A DNA stretch of 63,401 nt. Origin: Blautia sp. (GTDB lineage Bacteria > Bacillota > Clostridia > Lachnospirales > Lachnospiraceae). Positions 1-7,115 of the stretch are shown here, in pieces. The DNA is taken from contig JAFVGK010000064.1 of assembly GCA_017475035.1 (NCBI GenBank), positions 1 to 63,401 of the forward strand. Direction: 5' to 3'. The position numbers and the translations under genes were made by a program. Below the pieces are notes generated by a model. That model worked only from the letters and a program-made list of their open reading frames with translations, ran no database searches and had not been told where the DNA came from. Each line of letters opens with the position of its first letter. Position 1 is the stretch's first letter.

Positions 1-232
1 CCGGGATGGACCGGCCGCTGGTGCACCGGTTAGAACGCCAGTTCTACAGCCGGGTAGCCAAGCCGGGAAGGGATAAACGCTGAAGGCATCTAAGCGCGAA
101 GCCCCCCTCAAGATGAGACTTCCGCTCGCGAGAGTAAACCCCCTTGAAGACGACGAGGTAGATAGGGCAGAGGTGGAAGTGTGGCAACACACGCAGCTGA
201 CTGCTACTAATCGGGTGAATGCTTGTCCGAGG
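1..232 (+). rRNA. 23S ribosomal RNA, 3' end (partial)
   Basis: The sequence matches the conserved 3' portion of bacterial 23S rRNA: the peptidyl-transferase and sarcin-ricin-distal segment (GGCTGAAGGCATCTAAGC-type block near 78-98) and the terminal TACTAAT block at 205-211. The mature end is estimated at about 20 bases past TACTAAT by analogy with the E. coli 23S end, so the right boundary is approximate. The 5' part lies outside the window. Short reading frames on both strands here are spurious. Confidence 0.93.
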
Positions 233-284
233 AAATCTTTTAGAAATCAACACGTGTGCAGTTTTGAAGGCGTGTCCTTCATAA

Positions 285-357
285 TCCTCCTTAGCTCAGT
301 CGGTAGAGCACGCGGCTGTTAACCGCGGTGTCGTTGGTTCGAGTCCAACAGGGGGAG
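285..357 (+). tRNA. tRNA-Asn (anticodon GTT)
   Basis: A cloverleaf can be folded. The acceptor stem TCCTCCT pairs with AGGGGGA with one T-G pair, the D arm contains TAGCTCAG, the anticodon stem CGCGG/CCGCG encloses CTGTTAA with GTT at 318-320, and the T arm is GTTGG-TTCGAGT-CCAAC. There is no encoded CCA. It lies about 50 bases after the 23S end, in the place where a 5S gene is often found. Confidence 0.95.
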
Positions 358-365
358 TTTCATAT

Positions 366-437
366 GGCGTAGTAGCCAAGTGGTAAGGCATAGGTCTGCA
401 ACACCTCGATTCACCGGTTCAAATCCGGTCTACGCCT
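366..437 (+). tRNA. tRNA-Cys (anticodon GCA)
   Basis: The acceptor stem GGCGTAG pairs perfectly with CTACGCC and is followed by discriminator T. The anticodon loop has GCA at 398-400, and the T loop is TTCAAAT. It sits eight bases after tRNA-Asn and is followed at once by an intrinsic terminator, so it is the last gene of this rRNA/tRNA transcript. Confidence 0.95.
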
Positions 438-439
438 CT

Positions 440-470
440 AAAAAGCCAGAGCATTCCGCTCTGGCTTTTT
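440..470 (+). terminator. Intrinsic terminator of the rRNA-tRNA operon
   Basis: Eight GC-rich stem pairs (GCCAGAGC / GCTCTGGC) close a five-base loop. The stem is flanked by A5 and T5, which extend it. It lies three bases after tRNA-Cys. Confidence 0.93.
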
Positions 471-705
471 CAATTTATGGCAGGGCAGCCGTATCCTGAC
501 TGCCTTATCAAAGATTTTAAATCAGATATAGACTTAACAGGCAAAATAGGTTATACTAAACAATAAGAATTACAGATGAATTGAGCAACATTCATTGTTA
601 TACAACAAGAAGACATTCGAGAACAGATAGCAGTAGGATATTTGCATAAGGGATCAATCTTGCGTTCTTCTTGGAAAAGGGGTAAATATCAGGAGGGTAA
701 ATAAG

Positions 706-1707
706 ATGAAAGAAAAATTCAGTAAGCTCATCAGAGGTCAGGTGCCGATCGCCGTTATTTTTATTGTTCTTGGTATGTGCCTCATTGGTATGCCGGCAAG
801 CACTCTTAATATTTTGTATAAGGTAGTATTCGGACTGGCTTTGATCGGATCTGGAGCTTATCATCTTTATATTTATATTAAGAAGAAGACCGGAGCCAGC
901 ATCCTCGACATGTTTTCCGGCGTAACGACAGTCATTCTGGGTATTTTCCTGTTCTCCAATCCGCAGATTGTGATCAGGCTTCTTCCCTTCACACTGGCAG
1001 GTTTCGTTGTTGCGGATATTGCCTGGGTGATTAAGGAGATTCTTAAGCTCAGGAAGGGGGACGGTGGTTTCTGGCAGCTTATGGTTATGGTTTCCCTCAT
1101 TATGCTGATTCTTGCGATTGTGCTCGCGTTCGATCCTTTCCGCACGGTCCGCACGATGCTTACGTATGCGGGCTGGGTGCTGCTGCTTAAGGGCATCACA
1201 GACCTTTTGATCATACTCTTTACATCAAATAATAAGCTTGCAAAGGCTGCCGCGAATAAGGCAGAGACCTTTGCCGTAGTACCGACAAAAAAACCAAAGC
1301 ATGAGCCTCGCCGCCTCGGCATTCTTCGTCCGAAGAAAGACAAAGAGGAGAAAAAGGAAGAGGGAGCCGCCGCGCATACAGCGGCAGACGTGAATATTGA
1401 TGACATGCCGATCGTCGACGCTGTTGTTTCGGATTCTTCCGCGGAACATACCTCCTACGATGCGTCCTATGACGACGATATCATGGAAGAAGGCTTTGCG
1501 GCCGCGACTGAACAGCAGGAGGGGCATGGGGATCATCAGGATGATCAGAAAGACGCGGATTCCTATGTTGAGGATGTTTATGTGGATGATATTCAATATG
1601 CACAGGATGCGGAAGACAGCTATGACGACTCCTATGATGATTCTTATTTAGACGACTTTGACGAAAACGCGGATGATGCAGATGATCCGGAAGGCTGGAA
1701 ACAGTGA
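706..1707 (+). CDS. DUF308/HdeD-like multi-pass membrane protein with acidic tail
   Basis: A 333-residue protein. Residues about 12-185 hold six hydrophobic segments in pairs, including IAVIFIVLGMCLIGMPAST and LIMLILAIVLAFDPF, the pattern of the DUF308/HdeD family of small membrane proteins whose function is poorly defined. A basic stretch (KKPKHEPRRLGILRPKKDKEEKK) follows the last membrane segment, so that end is probably cytoplasmic. The final 90 residues are strongly acidic, rich in Asp, Glu and Tyr, with DDSYDDSYLDDFDE-type repeats, and look disordered. The start has a good ribosome site (AGGAGGG at 691-697). The gene overlaps the next by four bases (GTGA), which suggests translational coupling. 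The family call is by residue pattern only. Confidence 0.75.
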   Translation: MKEKFSKLIRGQVPIAVIFIVLGMCLIGMPASTLNILYKVVFGLALIGSGAYHLYIYIKKKTGASILDMFSGVTTVILGIFLFSNPQIVIRLLPFTLAGFVVADIAWVIKEILKLRKGDGGFWQLMVMVSLIMLILAIVLAFDPFRTVRTMLTYAGWVLLLKGITDLLIILFTSNNKLAKAAANKAETFAVVPTKKPKHEPRRLGILRPKKDKEEKKEEGAAAHTAADVNIDDMPIVDAVVSDSSAEHTSYDASYDDDIMEEGFAAATEQQEGHGDHQDDQKDADSYVEDVYVDDIQYAQDAEDSYDDSYDDSYLDDFDENADDADDPEGWKQ

Positions 1708-2480
1708 GCTCAGCGTCTGTCGTCATGCTGTGCCTTCAGGATACTTATTTTACGCAGAGCTTTTATCACCGGTTTCCTTATGAACTTGCAGATCTGCGCA
1801 CGCTGCAGGGTACGAACCGATATTGTGAGGCGGAGGCGGAGGCAGCACTGACCGGCTTGCTGAAGCGGTATCCGCTGAAAGCGATTCATTTGCTGGGGTC
1901 AGGCAATTACCATTATCTTTCCGCTGTCTGGACAGGCTTTATCGATCAGCCTTTTCAGCTTTTGGTCTACGATCATCATACGGATATGCAGCCGCCTGCT
2001 TTCGGAGATATTCTTTCCTGTGGAAGCTGGGTGCTTCGTGTGATTGACACGAATCCGTATCTGAGAAAAGTGATTCTGGCCGGCCCGGATCAGGCGTCCT
2101 ATGAGCAGACTCCGGTTCAGGCACGGTCGAAGGTGGCTTTTATCAGCCAGGAGAGGCTTGCTTGTGAGGACGGGAACGGCTGGCAGGAGATCGCAGAGCG
2201 GATCGAGCCGGACCTTCCGTTATATGTTTCGGTGGATAAGGACATTCTTGGAAAATTATATGCACATACAGGATGGTCGCAGGGAGAGACGACATTAGAG
2301 CAGCTTACCGGTTCGCTGGAGACTATTCTGCGTGTCTGCGCTGACCGCGGCCAGGAGGTTCTGGGAGCAGATCTCTGCGGGGAAGCAGAGCAGGCGGATC
2401 CCGATTTTGCCGGCGTCAATGAATATGCAAATGAACAGCTGGTTTCACTGCTGTATCGATATCTCCGTTCGCCGCAATGA
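1704..2480 (+). CDS. Arginase/ureohydrolase-fold protein
   Basis: 258 residues, starting at GTG that overlaps the upstream stop. Three blocks line up with the metal-binding motifs of the ureohydrolase superfamily (arginase, agmatinase, formiminoglutamase): LLGSGNYHYLS about residue 54 in place of GGDHS, VYDHHTDMQ about residue 89 in place of DAHxD, and YVSVDKDIL about residue 174 in place of SxDxDxxDP. A final NEY segment near the C-terminus is also ureohydrolase-like. Because the first motif lacks the usual Asp-His pair, one manganese site may differ, and the substrate cannot be named. Coupling to the membrane protein upstream suggests joint expression, but no shared pathway is evident. Confidence 0.7.
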   Translation: MSSASVVMLCLQDTYFTQSFYHRFPYELADLRTLQGTNRYCEAEAEAALTGLLKRYPLKAIHLLGSGNYHYLSAVWTGFIDQPFQLLVYDHHTDMQPPAFGDILSCGSWVLRVIDTNPYLRKVILAGPDQASYEQTPVQARSKVAFISQERLACEDGNGWQEIAERIEPDLPLYVSVDKDILGKLYAHTGWSQGETTLEQLTGSLETILRVCADRGQEVLGADLCGEAEQADPDFAGVNEYANEQLVSLLYRYLRSPQ

Positions 2481-2653
2481 ACGAATCAAAGCGAAGGATC
2501 TGAGTTTTATTCATTGTTTATCGATCCTTACTATACAAATGAAAATGAATGGCGGTTCCTCGTTCCTTCTTGAATGAAACGGGGGACCGTCTTTTTATCA
2601 CAAAAGCGTTGCAGGGAAATACATTGCCATCGTCGAACGCTGAGGAGATTATT

Positions 2654-3403
2654 ATGAAAAACGAATTGCTGCATATCGGCCCTTTGACACTTTACGGGTA
2701 TGGCCTTATGATAGGCCTTGGCATTCTCGCGGCCTGGATCCTGGCAGGCATCCGTGCAAAAAGACAGGGGAGAAACCCGGATCAGCTGTTTTCCATGATT
2801 CTTTGGATACTGCTGGGCGGATTTGCCGGAGCAAAGCTCCTGTTTCTGTTGACACAATGGAAAAATCTGATGCAATATCCGTCGCTTCTGCGTTATTATC
2901 TGTCAGATGGCTTCGTTGTTTTTGGGGGAATCATCGGCGGAATCGCAGCCTGCTTCCTCTTTTGCAGCAGAAAAAAGCTGTCCTTTCTTTCCTGGTTTGA
3001 TTTTCTGATGCCATCTGTTGCCCTGGGACAGGCCTTCGGGCGAATGGGATGCTTTCTGGCAGGATGCTGCTATGGAAAAGAGTGTCATGGAAGCTTATCC
3101 ATTGTGTTTCATAATTCGGATTATGCGCCGAATGGGGTTCCTTTAATTCCGACACAGCTGTATTCAGCTTTTTTTGACGCGGCTTTGGTGCTGGTGCTTT
3201 TGCGGACAGATGCCGTAAAGAAAAAAAACGGGGAGACGGCAGCTGCTTATCTGCTCCTCTATAGTGTGGGACGTTTTGTGATTGAATTTATGAGAGGAGA
3301 TGTGGAAAGAGGATTTGTCGGCTTTTTGTCGACTTCGCAGTTTGTGGCCTGCTTCACTTTCCTGACAGGACTTTTTATGATGATTCGTCTAAAGAGAGAC
3401 TGA
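2654..3403 (+). CDS. lgt: Lgt-family prolipoprotein diacylglyceryl transferase (divergent)
   Basis: 249 residues from the ATG at 2654, chosen because it follows a GAGGAG site at 2642-2647 and starts with the family-typical GPLTLYGYGLMIGLG. The protein has about seven membrane segments. Lgt transfers diacylglyceryl from phosphatidylglycerol to the lipobox cysteine of prelipoproteins at the cytoplasmic membrane. The signature region reads GQAFGRMGCFLAGCCYG. The arginine is kept, but the asparagine that follows it in E. coli Lgt (GRIGN) is cysteine here. The C-terminal RFVIEFMRGDVERG block matches the second conserved arginine region. It could be a true Lgt or a paralog acting on another substrate. 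The stop codon lies within an intergenic repeat unit (3399-3491). Confidence 0.75.
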   Translation: MKNELLHIGPLTLYGYGLMIGLGILAAWILAGIRAKRQGRNPDQLFSMILWILLGGFAGAKLLFLLTQWKNLMQYPSLLRYYLSDGFVVFGGIIGGIAACFLFCSRKKLSFLSWFDFLMPSVALGQAFGRMGCFLAGCCYGKECHGSLSIVFHNSDYAPNGVPLIPTQLYSAFFDAALVLVLLRTDAVKKKNGETAAAYLLLYSVGRFVIEFMRGDVERGFVGFLSTSQFVACFTFLTGLFMMIRLKRD

Positions 3404-3491
3404 TTTTGTCTTCGTCAGCCCGACTGCCGAAGCAGCCAAATCGTCATCCGGGACATTGCGTCAACATATAATGATTCATTTTGAGAGGAGG
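3399..3491 (+). repeat. Hairpin-plus-tail intergenic repeat, unit A
   Basis: This is one of five related units in the window; the others are at 27327-27381 and, as three tandem units, at 35500-35786. It begins GACTGATTTTG, then an imperfect hairpin (CTTCGTCAG-CCCGA-CTGCCGAAG, 3410-3432), then the tail GCCAAATCGTCATCCG, CATTGCGTCAACATA and finally GAGGAGG. The first 40 bases nearly match those at 35500-35540. Here the terminal GGAGG forms part of a terminator rather than the ribosome site of the next gene. Confidence 0.75.
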
Positions 3492-3512
3492 AAAATAATC
3501 CTCTCTTTTTTT
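3483..3512 (+). terminator. Intrinsic terminator after the lgt-family gene
   Basis: Stem GAGAGGA / TCCTCTC (3483-3489 / 3499-3505) with a nine-base loop and a run of seven T. It separates the Lgt gene from the sigma factor. Confidence 0.85.
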
Positions 3513-3572
3513 GTTTTTGATGTCACCTTTTGGCCTCCTGATGTGTGTTATAGTAAATGGGAGAATACGCCA

Positions 3573-4052
3573 ATGGATGAAAATAAAGATCATAATTTGG
3601 AACAGGCATTCTCAAGATATTATCAAATGCTATATAAAATCTCAGTCATTATGCTGTGCAATGAACATGATGCATATGATGCCGTTCAGGAGACCTTTGT
3701 CCGATATCTGGAATATCACGGCGATTTTCAGGACGAGGAGCATGAAAAAGCCTGGCTGATCCGGGTGAATATCAATGTGTGCAAAAATTTTCTCCGCTTT
3801 CATCGTCTTCACCCTATGGAGAATTATGAGAGCCTCACATTAAAATATCACACGGATGAGGAAGCCGGGCTGATGGATGAGCTCTTTGCATTATCGCAGA
3901 AATATAAAGAGGTATTGATCCTCCACTATATTGAAGGATATACGAATGCGGAAATAGCCGGTATCCTTCAGATATCGGAAAGCGCGGTAAAGAAGCGGCT
4001 TGAACGGGCGAGAAATGAATTGCGGACGAAATATGGTGAGTTAAAGGACTGA
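3573..4052 (+). CDS. RNA polymerase sigma factor, ECF (sigma-70 family)
   Basis: 159 residues from the ATG at 3573; upstream in-frame codons read as non-conserved hydrophobic sequence, and GGGAG at 3559-3563 is a fitting ribosome site. Region 2 spans about residues 8-78 (FSRYYQMLYKIS, DAYDAVQETFVRYLEY, EKAWLIRVNINVCKNFLR) and region 4 about 105-155 (KYKEVLILHYIEGYTNAEIA, ISESAVKKRLERARNELR, a helix-turn-helix). Extracytoplasmic-function sigma factors direct polymerase to a small regulon and are usually held by an anti-sigma encoded next to them. The gene two bases downstream is short and disrupted, so this factor may be uncontrolled here or regulated some other way. Confidence 0.93.
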   Translation: MDENKDHNLEQAFSRYYQMLYKISVIMLCNEHDAYDAVQETFVRYLEYHGDFQDEEHEKAWLIRVNINVCKNFLRFHRLHPMENYESLTLKYHTDEEAGLMDELFALSQKYKEVLILHYIEGYTNAEIAGILQISESAVKKRLERARNELRTKYGELKD

Positions 4053-4053
4053 T

Positions 4054-4245
4054 ATGATGAACTTATCTATTATTGCGGAATTAGCAGGCGATATTACAAT
4101 ATCTGAGGAGCAAAAAGAACGAATCCTTAAAAATTGTAAAAAATTTGAAAAAACAGAGGGCCAGGGGAGAAGCAGCTGCCTATTCTCACATGCGCAGACA
4201 GTGCCAGGCGCCAGGACTGAGGAAAAGGCCGTGGCTCACGCCTGA
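4054..4245 (+). pseudogene. Truncated partner gene of the ECF sigma factor (anti-sigma remnant?)
   Basis: A 63-residue frame starts two bases after the sigma stop, the normal place for an anti-sigma gene. Its first 33 residues (NLSIIAELAGDITISEEQKE, then RILKNCKKFEK) look like a genuine amphipathic N-terminus. After about residue 37 the reading turns to low-quality sequence and stops. Neither this frame nor the overlapping frame to 4348 shows a convincing membrane or sensor domain. I read it as the start of an anti-sigma gene broken by frameshift or deletion. A real short gene cannot be excluded. Confidence 0.4.
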
Positions 4246-4386
4246 TACAGCGGCGTCCCGGAAATTCTCAAAAAACAGGGGCGTGAAGAGAGGGGGATTC
4301 TGCGCTTTTTTGCCGTTTATATATGAATTTTTCATCAGAAAAGTATGATTTTTTTCGGCATTTTATCCGTTTCAGTTAAAAGCAGA

Positions 4387-4436
4387 GAGAAGCCATTGCC
4401 TCTTTTTTGAAAGAGCGCAATGGCTTCTCAACTTTT
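4387..4436. terminator. Bidirectional terminator between converging genes
   Basis: A perfect 13-base-pair stem (GAGAAGCCATTGC, 4387-4399, with 4417-4429) has a 17-base loop and T-rich sequence downstream. The loop itself contains T6. It lies between the plus-strand sigma region and the minus-strand gene ending at 4510. Confidence 0.8.
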
Positions 4437-4509
4437 TGCGAAAAGGCGGTGGAGATCGTACGAATCTTCTATCCTGATCTTCTCAAGGGAAGACGTTATG
4501 CATTATCGT

Positions 4510-5325
4510 TTATTCATCATAGAAAGCGGCGCGGGATATTTTTTCCGCCTCAGATACAGCCTCCGGTGAAAAATCAATGTCATCCAGATCACTTTTTCGT
4601 CCCTGAGCGGAAGAGACCGGATAATCGGGAGCGGCGGCGTCAAAATCAGGAGAAGCAACGGTTTCCTTCGCGGGCGCAGCGGAGCCGGAAAAGGCGGTTT
4701 CTCTTGATACGGAGGCAGCAGAGATGGCCGGCGTTTCATATAGATCAGAGGCGGGGAGAACTGTTTCGGCCGGGCTGCTCTGAACGGAAGCGGCGTTGGC
4801 TCCGCTTCCGGTGCCGTTGACATTTACCGTAATATGGATATTGGAGCCGTCAGAAAGCTTTTCGTCTGTATGGATGCGGCTGTGCTCGCCTGGATTCTGG
4901 CTATGTCCGGAGCTTTTTTTGGAGCTTCCGTCACCGGATTCGCTGCCCTTGCCTGCAATGGTAACAACCTGCTGCTTAGGGATGACGCCCTCCAGACCGC
5001 GGATCGCATAGGTGGCAGTGCTGATTTTTGCAAGCAGCTTTAAGAACTGCGAGATGGTAAAAAAGAAAAGTCCCAAAAAGAAAACGCCAAAGGCAATTCC
5101 TATCACAAGAGGAATCGTGAATTCCTCAATAAAGGTGATGCCGATCATGGTAAACATTTCATTGAATGTTCCGACCCCGGCATAGGCAAGGGCGGAAAAT
5201 GCCGTCAGTACGGCTCCGAGAGTCCAGACAATCAAAGAAAGGATAAAAAACAGTGTGGCCAGACCATTTTTATCATTGTAGGAAACGGGCTCCAGGGATA
5301 CTACTTGTTTGTCGTTTGCGGCCAT
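4510..5325 (-). CDS. Small membrane protein with low-complexity cytoplasmic tail
   Basis: 271 residues; function not recognised. The ribosome site AAAGGAGG lies just upstream of the ATG at 5325 on the minus strand. Two strong hydrophobic stretches are seen, residues about 23-50 (LATLFFILSLIVWTLGAVLT) and 68-92 (IPLVIGIAFGVFFLGLFFF), separated by a short loop. From about residue 110 to the end the sequence is Ser, Ala, Gly and Asp rich, probably disordered, with a short hydrophilic patch SNIHITVNVNG in the middle. It stands alone between converging and diverging neighbours, so context says nothing about its job. Confidence 0.75.
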   Translation of the reverse strand: MAANDKQVVSLEPVSYNDKNGLATLFFILSLIVWTLGAVLTAFSALAYAGVGTFNEMFTMIGITFIEEFTIPLVIGIAFGVFFLGLFFFTISQFLKLLAKISTATYAIRGLEGVIPKQQVVTIAGKGSESGDGSSKKSSGHSQNPGEHSRIHTDEKLSDGSNIHITVNVNGTGSGANAASVQSSPAETVLPASDLYETPAISAASVSRETAFSGSAAPAKETVASPDFDAAAPDYPVSSAQGRKSDLDDIDFSPEAVSEAEKISRAAFYDE

Positions 5326-5722
5326 AGAGAAACCTCCTTTGTTATTTCACTTCATATGCTGATCGTGATGATCAGGCGGCAAAAGCACACGGATCGTTAT
5401 AGTATGCGCACGAATTACTGCAGAAAGATACCGCCTGCGCGGCCTGAATCCGGCGCCGTAAACGAATCAGAATGCAGACATCCGGGTCGTATACTATAAT
5501 TATTGTATCATAAAATGTCGGTTTAGGGAAGAAAAAGGTTTTATGGTTCATCCGGTTCCCTTAACTGTTATTAGTATGCAGATACAGCGGCCGGAAAGAC
5601 AGACGGGAGACAGGAAAGGTTTAGCTTTCATACTTGACATGATTTGATGATAATGATACCCTAATTGGCAGATTCCGAAAATAGCGAGCGGCTGGATATT
5701 TTTTAGAAGGAGAATAGACGCT
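5326..5722. other. Divergent intergenic region with a candidate promoter for hom
   Basis: No gene is seen. A TTGACA at 5634-5639 is followed after 16 bases by a weak GATACC (-10), about 60 bases before the homoserine dehydrogenase start. An AT-rich stretch at 5488-5515 could serve the minus-strand gene. I see no T-box or obvious attenuator leader peptide. Confidence 0.4.
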
Positions 5723-6931
5723 ATGATACAGATGGCAGTTTTAGGCTTTGGGACAGTAGGAAGCGGTGTGGTCGAGATTATTGAGCAGAATGCCCACCGC
5801 ATTGAAAGGGCAGTACCTGAGGGACTGCATGTCAAATATATTCTGGATATCAGGGATTTTCCCGACAGTCCGTACGGGGACCGGGTCGTGCATGACCTGG
5901 ATATCATTCTCAATGATCCTGAGGTCAGGCTGGTTTGTGAGACGATGGGAGGGAAGGAGCCTGCCCGAACCTTTACGCAGAAAGCATTGGAACGAGGCAT
6001 CAGTGTCTGTACCTCCAATAAAGAACTGGTAGCCGCGTTTGGTCCGTCACTGCTGAAAACAGCCAGGGAGCACAACTGCAGCTATCTGTTTGAAGCAAGC
6101 GTGGGCGGGGGGATTCCGCTTTTAGATACACTTTTGAGTAACCTGGCGCAGGAGGACATCACATCCGTCACCGGGATTCTGAATGGGACGACCAATTATA
6201 TTCTGACGAAGATGGAGTCGGAGGGAGCGGATTATAAGGAGGTGCTTTCCCGCGCACAGGCTATGGGCTACGCGGAAAGAAATCCGGCTGCGGATGTCGA
6301 GGGACATGACGCGGGGCGCAAGATCGCGATCCTTTCTTCTTTGATTACCGGAAAAAACGTTGGTTATGAAGAAATCCATGTGGAAGGCATCACAGGAGTC
6401 ACGATGGATGATATCAAAGCCGCTGATGAGCTGGGATACGGTATCAAGCTTCTTGGCAGATGCTGTGTGACGGAGGAGGGGCTGGAGGTGATTACCGCGC
6501 CGTTCTGCGTGAAGAAATCCCATCCGCTCTATCCGGTGAGGGACGTGTTTAATGCTGTCCTGGTACACGGAAATATGGTTGATGATATCATGCTTTATGG
6601 CCGCGGCGCCGGTAAGCTCCCGACAGGTTCGGCAGTTGTCTCTGATCTGATTCAGATGGCCAGGGCAGACAAGCCGCTTGTGATCCGCTGGGATGAGGAG
6701 CCGATGGAGCTTGTGCCCTTTGGCATGCAGAAGCATTGCTTCTGGCTCAGAGTAGAAAACAGTATCGTTGATCGGGTTCTTGCCCTTTTCACAGACAGCA
6801 CAGAGCTATTGCATCAGGATTTTTCTGATTTCACTGTCATAATGACCGGCCCTGTCCGCGAGGATGATTTTGCTCAGAGGACGGCAGGAGTGGAGGGAAT
6901 TCTCAGCGTACTGCGCATTCTGGAATCCTGA
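5723..6931 (+). CDS. hom: Homoserine dehydrogenase
   Basis: 402 residues, with ribosome site AGAAGGAG upstream. It reduces aspartate semialdehyde to homoserine with NAD(P)H, the branch point towards threonine and methionine. The N-terminal Rossmann motif is VLGFGTVGSGVV (residues 5-16). The catalytic-domain signature GGGIPLLDTL is near residue 128, followed by ILNGTTNYILTKM and YAERNPAADVEGHDAGRKIAIL, which carries the conserved Asp and Lys residues. The final 70 residues (WLRVENSIVDRVL onwards) have the spacing of an ACT-like regulatory segment, so threonine feedback is likely. No other threonine or methionine gene is adjacent. A strong terminator follows at 7023. Confidence 0.95.
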   Translation: MIQMAVLGFGTVGSGVVEIIEQNAHRIERAVPEGLHVKYILDIRDFPDSPYGDRVVHDLDIILNDPEVRLVCETMGGKEPARTFTQKALERGISVCTSNKELVAAFGPSLLKTAREHNCSYLFEASVGGGIPLLDTLLSNLAQEDITSVTGILNGTTNYILTKMESEGADYKEVLSRAQAMGYAERNPAADVEGHDAGRKIAILSSLITGKNVGYEEIHVEGITGVTMDDIKAADELGYGIKLLGRCCVTEEGLEVITAPFCVKKSHPLYPVRDVFNAVLVHGNMVDDIMLYGRGAGKLPTGSAVVSDLIQMARADKPLVIRWDEEPMELVPFGMQKHCFWLRVENSIVDRVLALFTDSTELLHQDFSDFTVIMTGPVREDDFAQRTAGVEGILSVLRILES

Positions 6932-7022
6932 TGCCGGCGTTTTGATTCGTTTGCCGCGGCGTAATTACGCCGCGCGAGCGGCATGCTTCCGTTGAAAATA
7001 TATGTGGATCCTGTCACGAAAT

Positions 7023-7083
7023 AAAAAAGGCTGATGCCTTGCCGGCTTTGTATCTGCAAAAGCCGGCAAGGCATCAGCCTTTT
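7023..7083. terminator. Bidirectional terminator between hom and the trpB-like gene
   Basis: A perfect 24-base-pair stem (AAAGGCTGATGCCTTGCC and its complement) has a nine-base loop, A-rich sequence on the left and T-rich on the right. It serves both converging genes. Confidence 0.95.
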
Positions 7084-7115
7084 ATTATAGATTATTTTTG
7101 CACAGCTCGGAACAG

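Noticed and set aside
5326-5722. Threonine or methionine attenuator or T-box before hom
   Set aside because: I found no run of Thr/Met codons in a leader, no T-box bulge sequence and no terminator before the start.
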